Shown here one piece after another: positions 26,429 through 37,188 of a DNA stretch of 64,000 nt. The DNA comes from Clonostachys chloroleuca (lineage: Eukaryota; Ascomycota; Sordariomycetes; Hypocreales; Bionectriaceae), in NCBI GenBank assembly GCA_037952775.1, contig JBANAY010000003.1, positions 22,072,001-22,136,000 on the forward strand. Reading direction: 5' to 3'. How positions within the stretch are numbered: the stretch's first letter is position 1; each line of letters opens with the position of its first letter. A program made the translations under genes and the position numbers. The notes beneath the pieces are model-generated. The model did no database searches, had not been told where the DNA came from, and saw nothing but the letters and a program-made list of their open reading frames with translations.

Positions 26429-26645
26429 TATAACGGTTAGATAACTTATACTAGATAGGGTCTAGGGTAGGTTAGGGTTAAACTAATTAGAGTATTATTC
26501 TAAGTAGTATAATCAGGTTATCTTAGGCTATATAATATAAGTTACTATTAATATATAAGTATTATAGAGCTAGTAATAATAGATATATAGATAATATTAT
26601 AATAAGGTTATAACTATATTAATAACTATCTGAAAGAGAGTTCTA
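26429..26645 (-). repeat. Left LTR of the minus-strand Gypsy fossil
   Basis: 217 bp starting TATAACGGTTAGATAAC and ending GAGAGTTCTA on the plus strand. It matches 32,688-32,905 in direct orientation. TA/TA ends fit RIPed TG/CA termini. Because the enclosed polyprotein runs on the minus strand, this is the element's 3' LTR. The flanks do not match those of the right copy. Confidence 0.8.
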
Positions 26646-29600
26646 TTCTAGGCCTAGTAATACTATTAAATAAGTCTTTAGTAGTTTCTTAGATACTTAG
26701 CAGGTTCTTAGATATTATTATTATTAGTATATCCCTTTTATTTAATAAAGTAAAATATTTATCTATTTCTAACTTCTTTCTTTAGTATTTTTTCTAGCTT
26801 ATATTCTTGTTTATAAATCTTAATTAGATAGTCTTAGTCTAGAGTATTTTCTAGTACTTTTTTAAGTAATAAAATATAAAAAACTAGATAGATATATATT
26901 ATATCCAGTAGTAATAGTTTATAGTTAGTATCTGATTTTTTATTCTTAATTTTAAATAGTCTAAGTTTTTTATAATCTAATTTATTATTTAGTTATATTA
27001 TTATAATATTTTTATAAAGTAGATAGACTTTATCTCTCTTTTTTAAGATTAGTCTCTTTAATTTTATTTTATTATAATATTTTTTTATTCTTTCTTAGAT
27101 AAATTCTAATTCTATCTTTATTTCTATATATAATAAATATAATACTTCTTTTATAAGTATAATAGTAGGTATATTAGGTCTATTAAGTATTTATTAGTTC
27201 TAGAATTCTGATTTATAACTATAGTTTATATATATAAGTATAAGCTAGGTAGATTTTTATACTAAACTATTATATATAATCTAAGCTATAAATAATAATT
27301 ATACCTTATTATCTTATTTATAGTTAATATATACTTATAAGTATTATTCTAATATTTAGTTTAAATATTCTATTTATTTATTACTCTAGGGATAATAAGC
27401 TATTAAGAGCTTATACTTAGTACCTATTTATACTATAAGTAATTATTAAAACTTAGAGGTAAAAGTTATTTCTCTATCTAAGATTATCTCCTTAGATAGT
27501 CTATAATAACTAACTATATATTATAGAAATTAATATATAAGATCTTCTATAAAACTTACTTTTTTATATAGAATAAAATATCTATACTTTATAAGTCTAT
27601 TAATAATAACTAGGATATTATTATATTATACTCCTATTATAGATTCTATTAATAATAATAGCTTAATAATATAATTAAAAAATATTAATTATTATAATTA
27701 TTCTAATACTTATATTAGTTTTAGTTCTTTATAGAGTTTATATCTTATAGATTTAATTTATATATAAGTATTATATTCTGAAACTATAGTTTATATTTTT
27801 TTATAGACTAGAGTAATTATAATATTATCTTATTCTATTAAATATTTTTATAACTCTTTAATATTCTAAGAGTAGATACTTATAGATTTCCTTAATAAGT
27901 ACTATTCTTATATCTTACTATAGTATCTTTATATCTAGTATAATATTTATCTAGATTTTAATATATACTATTTCTTTTAATATAGTATTTAAAGTTTATT
28001 ATACTAAATATCCTTTATTATTTATTAAAAATAATTATCTATTAGTTTTTAGGATTATTTATTTATACTTAAGTTTCTAGTTAAGAGTATTAGCTTATCT
28101 ATTTTCTAATTCTTTTTAATATATAATTTTATAGTTAAACTTAGATAAATATTTAGTATAGTATATTTATCTTCTATTAAGTTATTAAGTTATAGTAAAA
28201 TACTAAATATTTTTATAATCTATATATATCTTAATCTTATATTATATTCCTAAGTAGTAATATTTAAATTTTTTAAATATATATATAATAACTATAAATT
28301 CTTTATTATAGATAGAGTAGTTAAGTTCTATACTATATAGTTTCTTTAAGTAGAATACTATAGGGTATAATCTTCCTTTATTATCCCTTTAGCTAATTTA
28401 TATACTAATTATAAAATCTAAAGTATTAGTTTTAAGTTCTATTTCTCTTATTAAATTAAATATCTATAGTATAAGTTTATTAGTTATATAGTTCTTAATA
28501 TTATTAAATATATTTTAATATTTTAAGTTTTATTAAAATTCTTTCTTTTTTTTTATTAGATTATATAATAGTATAGTAATCTTCCTATAATTTTTAATAA
28601 ATTATTAGTAGTAATTAGTAAATCTAAGGAAAGTTTATACTTTTTTAATATTTATTAGTTCTTCCTATTTAGAAACTATAGTAATTTTACTTTTTTCTAT
28701 TTATATTTTATTAAGCTGAATAGTATATTCTAGAAAATTAACTTCTTTAATATAAAACTAACTTTTCTTAGATTCTACTAAGAGATTTATATTTTCTAGT
28801 TTCTTTAAGACTTTATATATATATTTCTTATATATATTTAAATTATCTAAAAATATTAAAATATTATTAAAATATATAACTATAAAGATATTAAAATACT
28901 CTTAAAATACTTAATTAACTATTTATTAGAATATTATAAATATATTTATTAGCCTAAAGGGTATAATAAGATATTTATATAAGCTAAACTTTATTCTAAA
29001 TACTATTTTCTATTTATTTTCTTCTTTAATTTATATTAAGTTATAAGCTCTCTTTAGATCTAATATAATAAACTACTATTTACTTTATAATTAGTCTCTG
29101 AGTTCTATAATTAGTAATAAGAATATTCTATCTTTATATATAATCTTATTTAGTTAGTAATAATTAATAACTAAATAGAGTTTACTATTTTTTTTAGATA
29201 TAAATATTATAGGGTATTCTATAGATAAAGTTAATAACTATATATAGCTTTTTACTAATATATTATTAATATATTTATAGAGTATTTATAACTAAGGTTC
29301 TATAAAATTATAGAGTTTATAGAAAGCTAGTTCTTCTCCTTTAATAATAGAGATTTTATAATTCTATTAACTATATTATAATAATTTAGTTTCTAAGGTT
29401 TTCTTAAATAACTTATTATATTTCTAGTATTCCTTTAAGATATAATCTAGTTTTCCTCTTTTAAAGTATTTCTCTTTATCTTTTTATAGTTATTTCTTTC
29501 TTACTTATTTATACTATAAATTAAACTTAATATTATAATTATATTTTTATTAATTTATTATATATATTTAATTAATAAAGTCTATTTCTAGAGATTATTC

Positions 29601-32600
29601 TAATTTCTATATTTAGCTTAAGATTTATTTTATTTATTATAATTCTTAATAAAATAGATTTTTTAATATACTAGATTATAATACTATTAAAGCTATAACT
29701 ACTATATCTACTTATTATTATAAATTATTATTTTAGTTTTTTATAGTAATACTTTTAGTTATTAAGGAATTATTATATTCTTCTAATATTTAATAAAATT
29801 TTAATTTTTATTAATTCTAATATAGATTTATAAGAGTATCCTTTTACTTTATATAACTAATAAACTAGTTTATTAGTAGATTTATATCTTATAGTTATAA
29901 TAATTCTAATATAATATTATAGGAATTTAATAGTACTAAGTTATATATAATATTAAATTTTTTTTCTTAGATTTTAATTATAAAGTAATTAGTCTTAGAG
30001 TTAATAATTCTATTATTATACTTAAATAATATTCTATTTAGAGTTATAATATTATAGAACTTTTTCTTTATTCTCTATAGTAAGTAGAATTAGTTAATTA
30101 CTACTAGTAAGATATAATTATATAATACTCTATACTCTATTTATACTATAAGCTAGTATTCCTTAATTTTAATATCTATAATAATATTAATTAAATTTCC
30201 TCTTTTAATAGCTCCTAGGGTTTTCTAATTTAATATTATTTTACTATACTATAGCTCTATTATAGATAGTTTATATTATTTTTTATCTAGTTAATTTATT
30301 ATTTAAGCTATTCTTACTCTTCCTTCTTCTTAGATATTTATTTTAGAATATCTATAAAGATTCTTAGTTTATCTATAAAACTAGGGATAAATTATTTATA
30401 TTTCTTTTTCTAATTATTTAGTTTATTAATTATAATTAGTATTCTATTATTAAAGTAAGTTTTACTCTATTTCTTTTTATTAGTAGAAATAATTTCTTAT
30501 TCCTCTATATTACTACTATCTCTATTATTTATTAGAGATAATATATTTTATTTATATATTATCTTATTTCTTTTTCCTATAATTAGTATTATTATAGATA
30601 TAGCTTAGTAGGGTTTATATTATTATTACTATATTTAGCTAATTTTAATACTATTATTTTAACTTCTAAATAATTTCTATATTTCCAGTTATAGTATTAT
30701 TTAATTTAACTATTATATTTAGCTATTATTTAATCTTTAAGATTCTTATTCTTATACTATAGTTTAATTTTAGTTTTTTTATAAACTTTATATTTTAGCT
30801 CAGGGTATAATTCTACTAGTAATTTACTATAGGTATATTCTTTAGAGTATTCCTCTAAGTTTTCTTTAAAAATAGTATATTATTTTATACTATATTATTA
30901 GTATATAAACTATTATATTTATTTTATAATATATTTATTAGATATCCTTCTATTAGAGTATAAAAAGAAATTATTCTTAGCTTTCTCTATCTAATATATT
31001 TAGTATTAATTATTATAATAGATTATTTATAATTCTAGAGAATAATTATATATTTATATTATCTCTATATAGATTAGTATTTTATATATATTATTACTAA
31101 GCTATATAATACTAATAGTATTATTTCTAAAAATAACTAGTTCTTCTAATATATCTAGATATTATTTCTATATCTTCTTTTAATAATATATATAGAGTTT
31201 ATTATATTTAGCTTTAATTTCTATTCTTATCTACTAGTATTATTCTTTCTTAGTAGTATTTTATAGAATAACTCTATTAATATAATAGAATATATATTTA
31301 TATTTAATAGATAGTTTAAATCCTAGAACTTATTCCCCTTATTTAAATTTCCTCTTAAGCTCTTAGAAGATCTATTAGATTTTTTTTTATTATTTCTTAG
31401 TTATACTAAGGTTTATATATTTCTTAGGTTCTAATATTTTTCTAAAGATAGATATATTTTTTAGTAGAAATTTAGAAATTATAATAATTATAGGATTTTC
31501 TTTCTAATTAATTTTATATATTATTTCTAAAACTTTAATATTAGTTTTCCTAATTACTTCTAATTACTTTTTACTATCTTTAGTAGGTTTTTAATTTTTC
31601 TTTTTCTTATTTTTCTTAGGTTCTAAATATTAAGATAAAATATATCTAATCTTATTATAATTATAGTATTTATATTTCTCTATAGCTTCTAGCTCTATAA
31701 ATCCTATATATATTCTAAAGGCTATAGTATACTATTATTATAGTTTTCTAGTATTAGTAAAATAGATTATCTTTCTATTATAAATTTATTAATAGTATTA
31801 CTAGTTATTAATTCTTATAGCTATAGTTATATATTTATAAATACTTTTTAATCTATTTTCCTTATATAGTTCTTCTTAAACTTCTTTCTTAAATTAATTA
31901 AAGTAGTAAGATATAGTATATTCCTTATTCTATCTAGTTTTAACTAGTAGCTAGAGATAGTAAATACTAAAGATTAAATATAATTCTTTCTAAGTAAATA
32001 TATTAATTTTATATTCTACTTTATATTTCTTATTATTTTAAATACTAAAGATCTATTTAAGAATTTCTATAAAATAATTAAAACTTATTATAATATTAAT
32101 AGTTTATTAGCTTCTTTATCTACTAAGATATTTCTTTATAATAGATTTAAACTAATTAAGTATAACTTCTTTAAATTATAAATAAATATATATAATTTTT
32201 CTTTTATTAGTATTAAATATAATAGAAAAATAATTAAAATATATTTAGAGTTAAGTTATAAATCCTTAGAGTTTATTTTAGATTTTATTAAATATTTTAA
32301 ATAGTAATAGTTTAAGTAGTTATTCTAGCTTTTTTTCTTAAATAGTAATTATAGCTTAAGCCTAGAGGTTAATATATATAATAGCTTATTATACTATAAT
32401 AGCTATTATATTAGCTAGCTCCTAGTAAGTATCTATAAGATATATATATAGTTAGTTAATTTAATTTTATAAAAGCTATATTTCCTTAGTATAATTATTA
32501 TTATTCTTATTACTATTATTATTATTTTTATTTATAGTATTATTCTTAATAGTTAGAGTAGATAAATTATTATTAGTAGTAGGAGTATATTATTACTAAG

Positions 32601-32687
32601 CTTAGGATACTATAATAGCTATAATATCTTCTTTATTATTATATAGTAATTAAGATAAAGTAATTAGCTAAATAAGAGTTATTAATA

Positions 32688-32905
32688 TATAATAGTTAGA
32701 TAACTTATACTAAATAGGGGTCTAGAGTAGGTTAGGATTAAACTAATTAGAGTATTATTCTAAGTAGTATAATTAGATTATCTTAGATTATATAATATAA
32801 GTTACTATTAATATATAAGTATTATAGAGCTAGTAATAATAAATATATAGATAATATTATAGTAAGGTTATAACTATATTAATAATTATCTGAAAGAGAG
32901 TTCTA
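32688..32905 (-). repeat. Right LTR of the minus-strand Gypsy fossil
   Basis: 218 bp, starting TATAATAGTTAGATAAC and ending GAGAGTTCTA. It differs from the left copy by one inserted G in the GGGG run near its start and by C/T or G/A changes. It is more heavily mutated than the left copy in its first half. As the 5' LTR of the minus-strand element it would carry the promoter. Confidence 0.8.
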
Positions 32906-34080
32906 TCTAGTAAAATAAATATATATATATACTAGGGTAATATATATAATATAGAATATATTATTAGTAATCGGTTAATAGTATAGTTAATATATAAAAT
33001 ATTAACTATATTATTTAATTATATATAATCTTGTGTAATAACTAAGGTTGGTTCTGTTGGGTAATACAGGGGTTATTTGTAATATTATTTTATTTCTATA
33101 AATATAGTATATATTTATAGCTATAGAATATTTTTATTAGAAATAATATAGATTTAATATTAATCTAATATCTATTTATATATAATTAGTTATACTATAT
33201 AATAAATAGTAACTTATATTATATAGCTTATAATAATCTAATTATACTATTCAGAATAATACTTTAATAAGTTATATTCTAATCTACTTTAGACCCTGTC
33301 TAATATAAGTTATCTAACTATTATACTAGAGTATAGATCTTAGTATAATAAAGAGCTATATATTTAATTATCTATTTAAATATATTATATATTCTATTAG
33401 TCTTTTTATTAAATTAAATAACTAGAGTTTAATAGGAGATTTATTTAATTTTATATATTTTCTTATCTTTATTAAGAAGCTTAATATATAAATATATAAA
33501 TTATTCTCTCTAAATAAAGTTTAATATTTTATTTATATTTATAATTAGAACTTTTACTTTATATTATAAATATTTTAAAATTATTAACTTTTTAAACTAA
33601 TAAATATAAAATTTATTTTACTTTTTTAAATTATATAAAATATAGAACTCTTTTACTAGTTATATTTATTATAACTATCTATTTAAAAATATTCTAATTA
33701 TCTAGTTCTTTTAAAATAATAGATATATTAAATACTTTTATAATATCTATTTACTATTTAATTAAATTAAATATACTTAATATTACTAGTTTAATACTTA
33801 TTTTTATAGTTATAATTATCTTTATAAAATATAACTCTAAAACTCTTAATTATTAGATTTTATATATTAAATAGATAGAAATTATATAATTATATTTATT
33901 TAAATTATTATTCTAATACTTCTAGTAGGAATAATTATATAGTTTAGTATATATCTCTCCTTTAAACCTAATACTCTTCTAATCTGGAAAAGAAGGTATA
34001 TTTAGAGCAAACTACCCTCAATTATAACTAATCATATCAGATTACACAAAGCCTCGGTTCCAACAATTATCTATCTTTTA
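32906..34080. repeat. Right margin of the AT-rich block with unmutated patches
   Basis: Apart from the inverted LTR fragment, this stretch is RIP-degraded without a recognisable protein. Two patches keep TpG, CpA and CpG words: 33,030-33,090 (GGTTGGTTCTGTTGGG) and 33,985-34,070 (CCTCGGTTCCAACA). They may be edges of unique or later-arriving sequence. Confidence 0.45.
33126..33325 (+). repeat. Divergent inverted partial copy of the 217-bp Gypsy LTR
   Basis: The right end reads as the reverse complement of the LTR start (GTTATCTAACTATTATA at 33,309-33,325), preceded by ACCCTGTCTAATATAAG. Similarity fades toward the left, where TAGAA at about 33,126 may be the other end. It is probably a separate solo LTR of a related subfamily, in the opposite orientation to the pair at 26.4 and 32.7 kb. 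Confidence 0.55.
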
Positions 34081-34819
34081 TCTGTGCCACGCGTCGCTTA
34101 TTGTAGAGAATAAATTAAGAATTGCCGCATACTTAGCTCAGTTTACACCCCGAGCCCCTTATGCCCGCGTGTTGCACCGTCTCCCGCTCCGTCATCCAGC
34201 TCAAACAGTAGTAATTCTAACCAAAAGCCTCTCCCTACTATGCCGAAGGTTCCGCGAGCCCCCAACTCCCACTCCCTGCTTGAACGTGCAGGTAAATAAC
34301 CCTGTCAAAGCCCTCTTTGTGTATATGAGAGAGGTTGCTTCCACAATTACTTGTCAACAATCGTTAACCGCATTGCTGGTTATAAGGCTGCTAGCGTGGC
34401 GGTGGCCGTCGGACAGGGTGCAGATGGCCGCTGGAGTGTAAGAGACCGAGCCGGCACCCGAAAGAGCCGCCTTAGGTTTACGAGCATTACAAAAAGGAGG
34501 AGAACAATCCATTTTACGGACCCGAATTGTAGAATAGGAGAAGTAGGGCGGTTTGGAAAAAAAAAAAATGGCATTCATTGCTAGTGAGGCAAGATTTACA
34601 TTAGAATCTCGGCGTCTAACGGGGCCTCTTGAAAGGAAAATGGCAGCACAGGAGGAGGTATAAACTGTGTTCAATTCCCTCTTTTAGCGGCTTCCGAATT
34701 AATTCACATCTCTCCTCTTTCTAATGTCGAGGACACGGCAGTGGTGAAAACAAAGTCTGGAAGCAATCTTGTGATGTAATCAAGTCCTCGGTTGACCCAT
34801 AGCATAGAGTAGTAGTACT
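34081..34819. other. Intergenic, 3' side of the ankyrin gene
   Basis: Normal-composition DNA between the AT-rich block and the stop codon of the ankyrin gene. The short open frames near 34.17-34.67 kb overlap on both strands and have no recognisable product. I see no other feature. Confidence 0.5.
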
Positions 34820-35734
34820 TTAAGCGATGTTCCCATGTAGAATCTTGAGAATTTCTACCTTGTTGTCCTTTTCCGCAACATCCATTGCCGTCTCGCCCCT
34901 ACCATTTTTCACATCTCTTTTTGCGTCCCTCTTCAGTAGAAATTTGACCATTTCAGCCTGGTCGTTTTCCACTGCCTCGTGCAAGGCTGTTCCAATAATA
35001 TCCATTTCATCACCATAGATTTCCCATTCATGAACCTCATCTATATCCGCTCCCCTCTCTAGTAGCATCTCCACCGCACCAATGTTGCCCGCTCCAGCTG
35101 CTGTCCTCAGAGCGTGGGATCCTGGCAGGATTGCCCCATGGTCCAACAGTGCAGTCAAGACGTCGAGGGATGGTAGTTTTGCGGCACTGGCCAAGAAACT
35201 GACTGGTGGTATCCATTCCACTCCATTCACATCTGCCCCCTTCTCCAGTAAAAAATTGACCATCTCTGAACTCTGCGTTCGAATGGCGATACTCAGTGGC
35301 GGGCCCATCTTCTCTATATCTTCGTCAACGCGCATGCCTGCATCCAGCAATGCCTGCACCACGCTTGGGGATTTGGACTTAACAGCATATAGAGGGACAA
35401 GACATGAGTATTGAGCTTCTTTCCATTCATCAGGCAGAGACGAGATGGGAGTTGAGGAATCGGGGCTCCAGGGGGTTCGTGAGGTGGAGCACGGGGGCGA
35501 AGTGAGAAGATATTTGAGAACAGAGGCTTGGCCGTGGGAAGCTGCCGTTGCGAGAGGGATGGTTATAGGAGGAACAATTGACGAGACAGCAGCAGTTGCA
35601 GCAGAAGATGAAGCAACTGGGTAAAGAGTAGGTATGATGGACCGAACAGTAGATACGGAGCCTTGCTTGCAGGCTGTGAGAAGCCTGGCAGACAAAGTGC
35701 GTAGTTGAGATTCTTCAATCGTTAATTCTACCAT
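34820..35734 (-). CDS. Ankyrin-repeat protein
   Basis: A single-exon gene of 304 residues beginning MVELTIEESQLRTLSARLL. From about residue 30 to the C-terminus it is built of ankyrin-type helices. Clear repeat signatures are LLEKGADVNGVEW, LLDHGAIL, MLLERGADIDEV and GTALHEAVENDQAEMVKFLL, with a last repeat around GRGETAMDVAEKDNKVEILK. The first repeats (about residues 30-130) are diverged and Ser/Pro-rich. There is no signal peptide, membrane segment or second domain, so it is probably a cytosolic or nuclear protein-binding scaffold; the partner is unknown. Stand-alone ankyrin proteins are abundant in mould accessory regions. The gene lies 0.75 kb from the AT-rich block and is divergent from the small secreted protein gene. 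Confidence 0.88.
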   Translation of the reverse strand: MVELTIEESQLRTLSARLLTACKQGSVSTVRSIIPTLYPVASSSAATAAVSSIVPPITIPLATAASHGQASVLKYLLTSPPCSTSRTPWSPDSSTPISSLPDEWKEAQYSCLVPLYAVKSKSPSVVQALLDAGMRVDEDIEKMGPPLSIAIRTQSSEMVNFLLEKGADVNGVEWIPPVSFLASAAKLPSLDVLTALLDHGAILPGSHALRTAAGAGNIGAVEMLLERGADIDEVHEWEIYGDEMDIIGTALHEAVENDQAEMVKFLLKRDAKRDVKNGRGETAMDVAEKDNKVEILKILHGNIA

Positions 35735-36490
35735 CTCGTAGACAACTGGCAGCTTAGAGGATGCTCGTTACCTGTAGGCATATTTCAGGAGTGAACGAGC
35801 CAAGGGGCTTTGGGAGAGAAGACTTCCGGAGTATTGTCGAGATGGGAACGATATACAAGGAAAGTGGCAGAGAAAAGTAAAGAATCGATTTTTTGTTCGT
35901 TATACGCTTTGGGCTATGTTCCACTGGTGTTGGAGGATGTTGAGGTGAGTCTTGTACAGATTACAAAGGTACGAAGATGGCGACCAACGTAGTCATTGAC
36001 AACCCGTGACGACGTATCACGTGATGGTGATGCATTGCCACGGTTCGTTCCGTTATACATGGGCAACTGTGCGGGTCTGAGTAAGGCAGACACTGACGGT
36101 AAGGCAAACGTCCATGGAAGCGGGTCCCATTGCAATCAGGTAGCAGGTAGGTGTAGGGGATTGCGAACGACGACGGGCATCTTAGGCTTTCTACCTATTC
36201 TCAGAGACAAAAATATAATTAATCATACGAATCTATGCAAGATATGACTGAGTATTGGACATTCTGACCGCTATGAGCTCTGCCTTCTAATCATTTGTGT
36301 GAAGGCTTACTACATGTTTATACTGTGGACATTTTCCTGATTGCTTTCTTTTTTATTATATAAAGACTAATATCTAGACCTGATGATTGAGAAGTCTTGT
36401 AAGTAAAACGAAAACAGCTTAGCTACGTCTTTTATAACATACTTTTTAACCTCTCACTTTGCAATCACACCTCTTTCACTTCTTTACAAG
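35735..36490. promoter_or_regulatory. Shared upstream region of the ankyrin and small secreted protein genes
   Basis: About 0.76 kb separates the two divergent start codons, so both promoters should lie here. The only short frames are non-coding in appearance. The secreted-protein side has a TATA box, listed separately. Confidence 0.5.
36357..36365 (+). promoter_or_regulatory. TATA box of the small secreted protein gene
   Basis: TATATAAAG lies 126 bp upstream of the ATG at 36,491, a plausible position for a TATA element with a 5' UTR of about 90-100 bases. Confidence 0.45.
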
Positions 36491-37188
36491 ATGCTCATTT
36501 CTCAGTTCATTACCTCTGCCATACTGCTGGCTAGCACGACTGTCAATGCTCTTCCATTCCCCACTTCAGTGGTCAAACCATTTATCAGAGATGAATTCCT
36601 TCTCACTCGCGGAATCCCGCAGGACCTTGCCAAACACGCTGTTGCTGCTATCAAAGCTTTTGGCCCACCATCCTCTAAGACTATGATGCACTCTGGTATT
36701 GGTCCTGCAAAAGCGTTTCAGGTTGCCAAAGTCAAGAAGCTAGAGACCGTTGAGACGACAATTCTCAAAGCGATAAACAATGACAAGGCGTCCAAAAAGG
36801 ACATGTATGTTTTCCCGAGCCAGGAGGGTGATCACTTTCTTGCTCCTTCACCCGTTCCTTTACTTTAATATGGAACTCCCACAGCACTACACTTCCCTAT
36901 TCTTTTCATATCTAACGCTCAAATAGTTACAAAGATACTCTCCAGAAGTATTGTATTCCTAAAGCTGACTACTGTGCTATCCCGAGCAACAATGTAAATG
37001 ATTGGATCGAAGCCTGGGGTGTTATATCGAAGGCATGGGCTTCATATACGACGAAGGAGACCACTCTTGCTACGGTCAAGGAAGGCCCTAATTCAATGTC
37101 TTTCTATAAAGTATTCGAAGAGCCTATACTCACAAGTAACAGGGTTTCGATCAAGATCGACAACACTTATCCTGCTGGTGACGCTTGA
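36491..37188 (+). CDS. Small secreted protein of unknown function
   Basis: Two exons, 36,491-36,804 and 36,927-37,188, give 191 residues. The 122-bp intron has a GTATGT donor, a CTAAC branch site and a TAG acceptor, and the reading phase is preserved. Without splicing the frame would stop early in the intron. Residues 1-20 (MLISQFITSAILLASTTVNA) form a typical signal peptide, followed by LPFP. The mature part is Lys- and Ala-rich in the middle and has only two cysteines, in CIPKADYC, which could pair. No transmembrane segment follows. I do not recognise a family. The size, secretion signal and position near a transposon block fit an effector-like or accessory secreted protein, but that is inference. 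Confidence 0.75.

Larger units (their letters stand above)
26429..32905 (-). mobile_element. Ty3/Gypsy retrotransposon fossil, minus strand
   Basis: A 6.5-kb unit bounded by about 217-bp direct repeats. Minus-strand reading at about 29.09-28.95 kb gives the reverse transcriptase core FIILDLKRAYNLI followed by RIKFSLYKYLIIPFRLIN, close to the Gypsy pattern ending in MPFGLTNAP. Near 28.9 kb LYILIIF corresponds to the YLDDIL catalytic region. Integrase-like sequence (NIIITLVYKK) lies near 27.85 kb. RT upstream of integrase gives Gypsy order. Gag would lie in 30.5-32.6 kb, which gave no clear motif. RIP is near saturation and no open frame survives. Confidence 0.85.
10690..34080. repeat. RIP-mutated AT-rich block of nested LTR retrotransposons
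   Basis: Composition changes abruptly near 10.7-10.9 kb and returns to normal near 34.0-34.1 kb. Inside, long stretches (for example 26.7-32.6 kb) have almost no CpA or TpG, while TpA-rich words dominate. This is the expected footprint of RIP, which turns CpA into TpA on repeated DNA in Pezizomycotina. No open frame over 60 codons remains on either strand. Reading the stops as mutated Gln or Trp codons recovers reverse transcriptase, RNase H and integrase signatures at three places, listed separately. Isolated patches keep normal CpA/TpG content, chiefly the solo LTRs at 12.6, 15.3 and 20.0 kb. The block is probably heterochromatic; that is inference. Confidence 0.95.

Noticed and set aside
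33055..34065. A 1.01-kb element bounded by TGTTGG and CCAACA
   Set aside because: The ends are inverted repeats of only six bases, the flanks (GGTTC and ATTAT) show no target-site duplication, and there is no second copy in the window.
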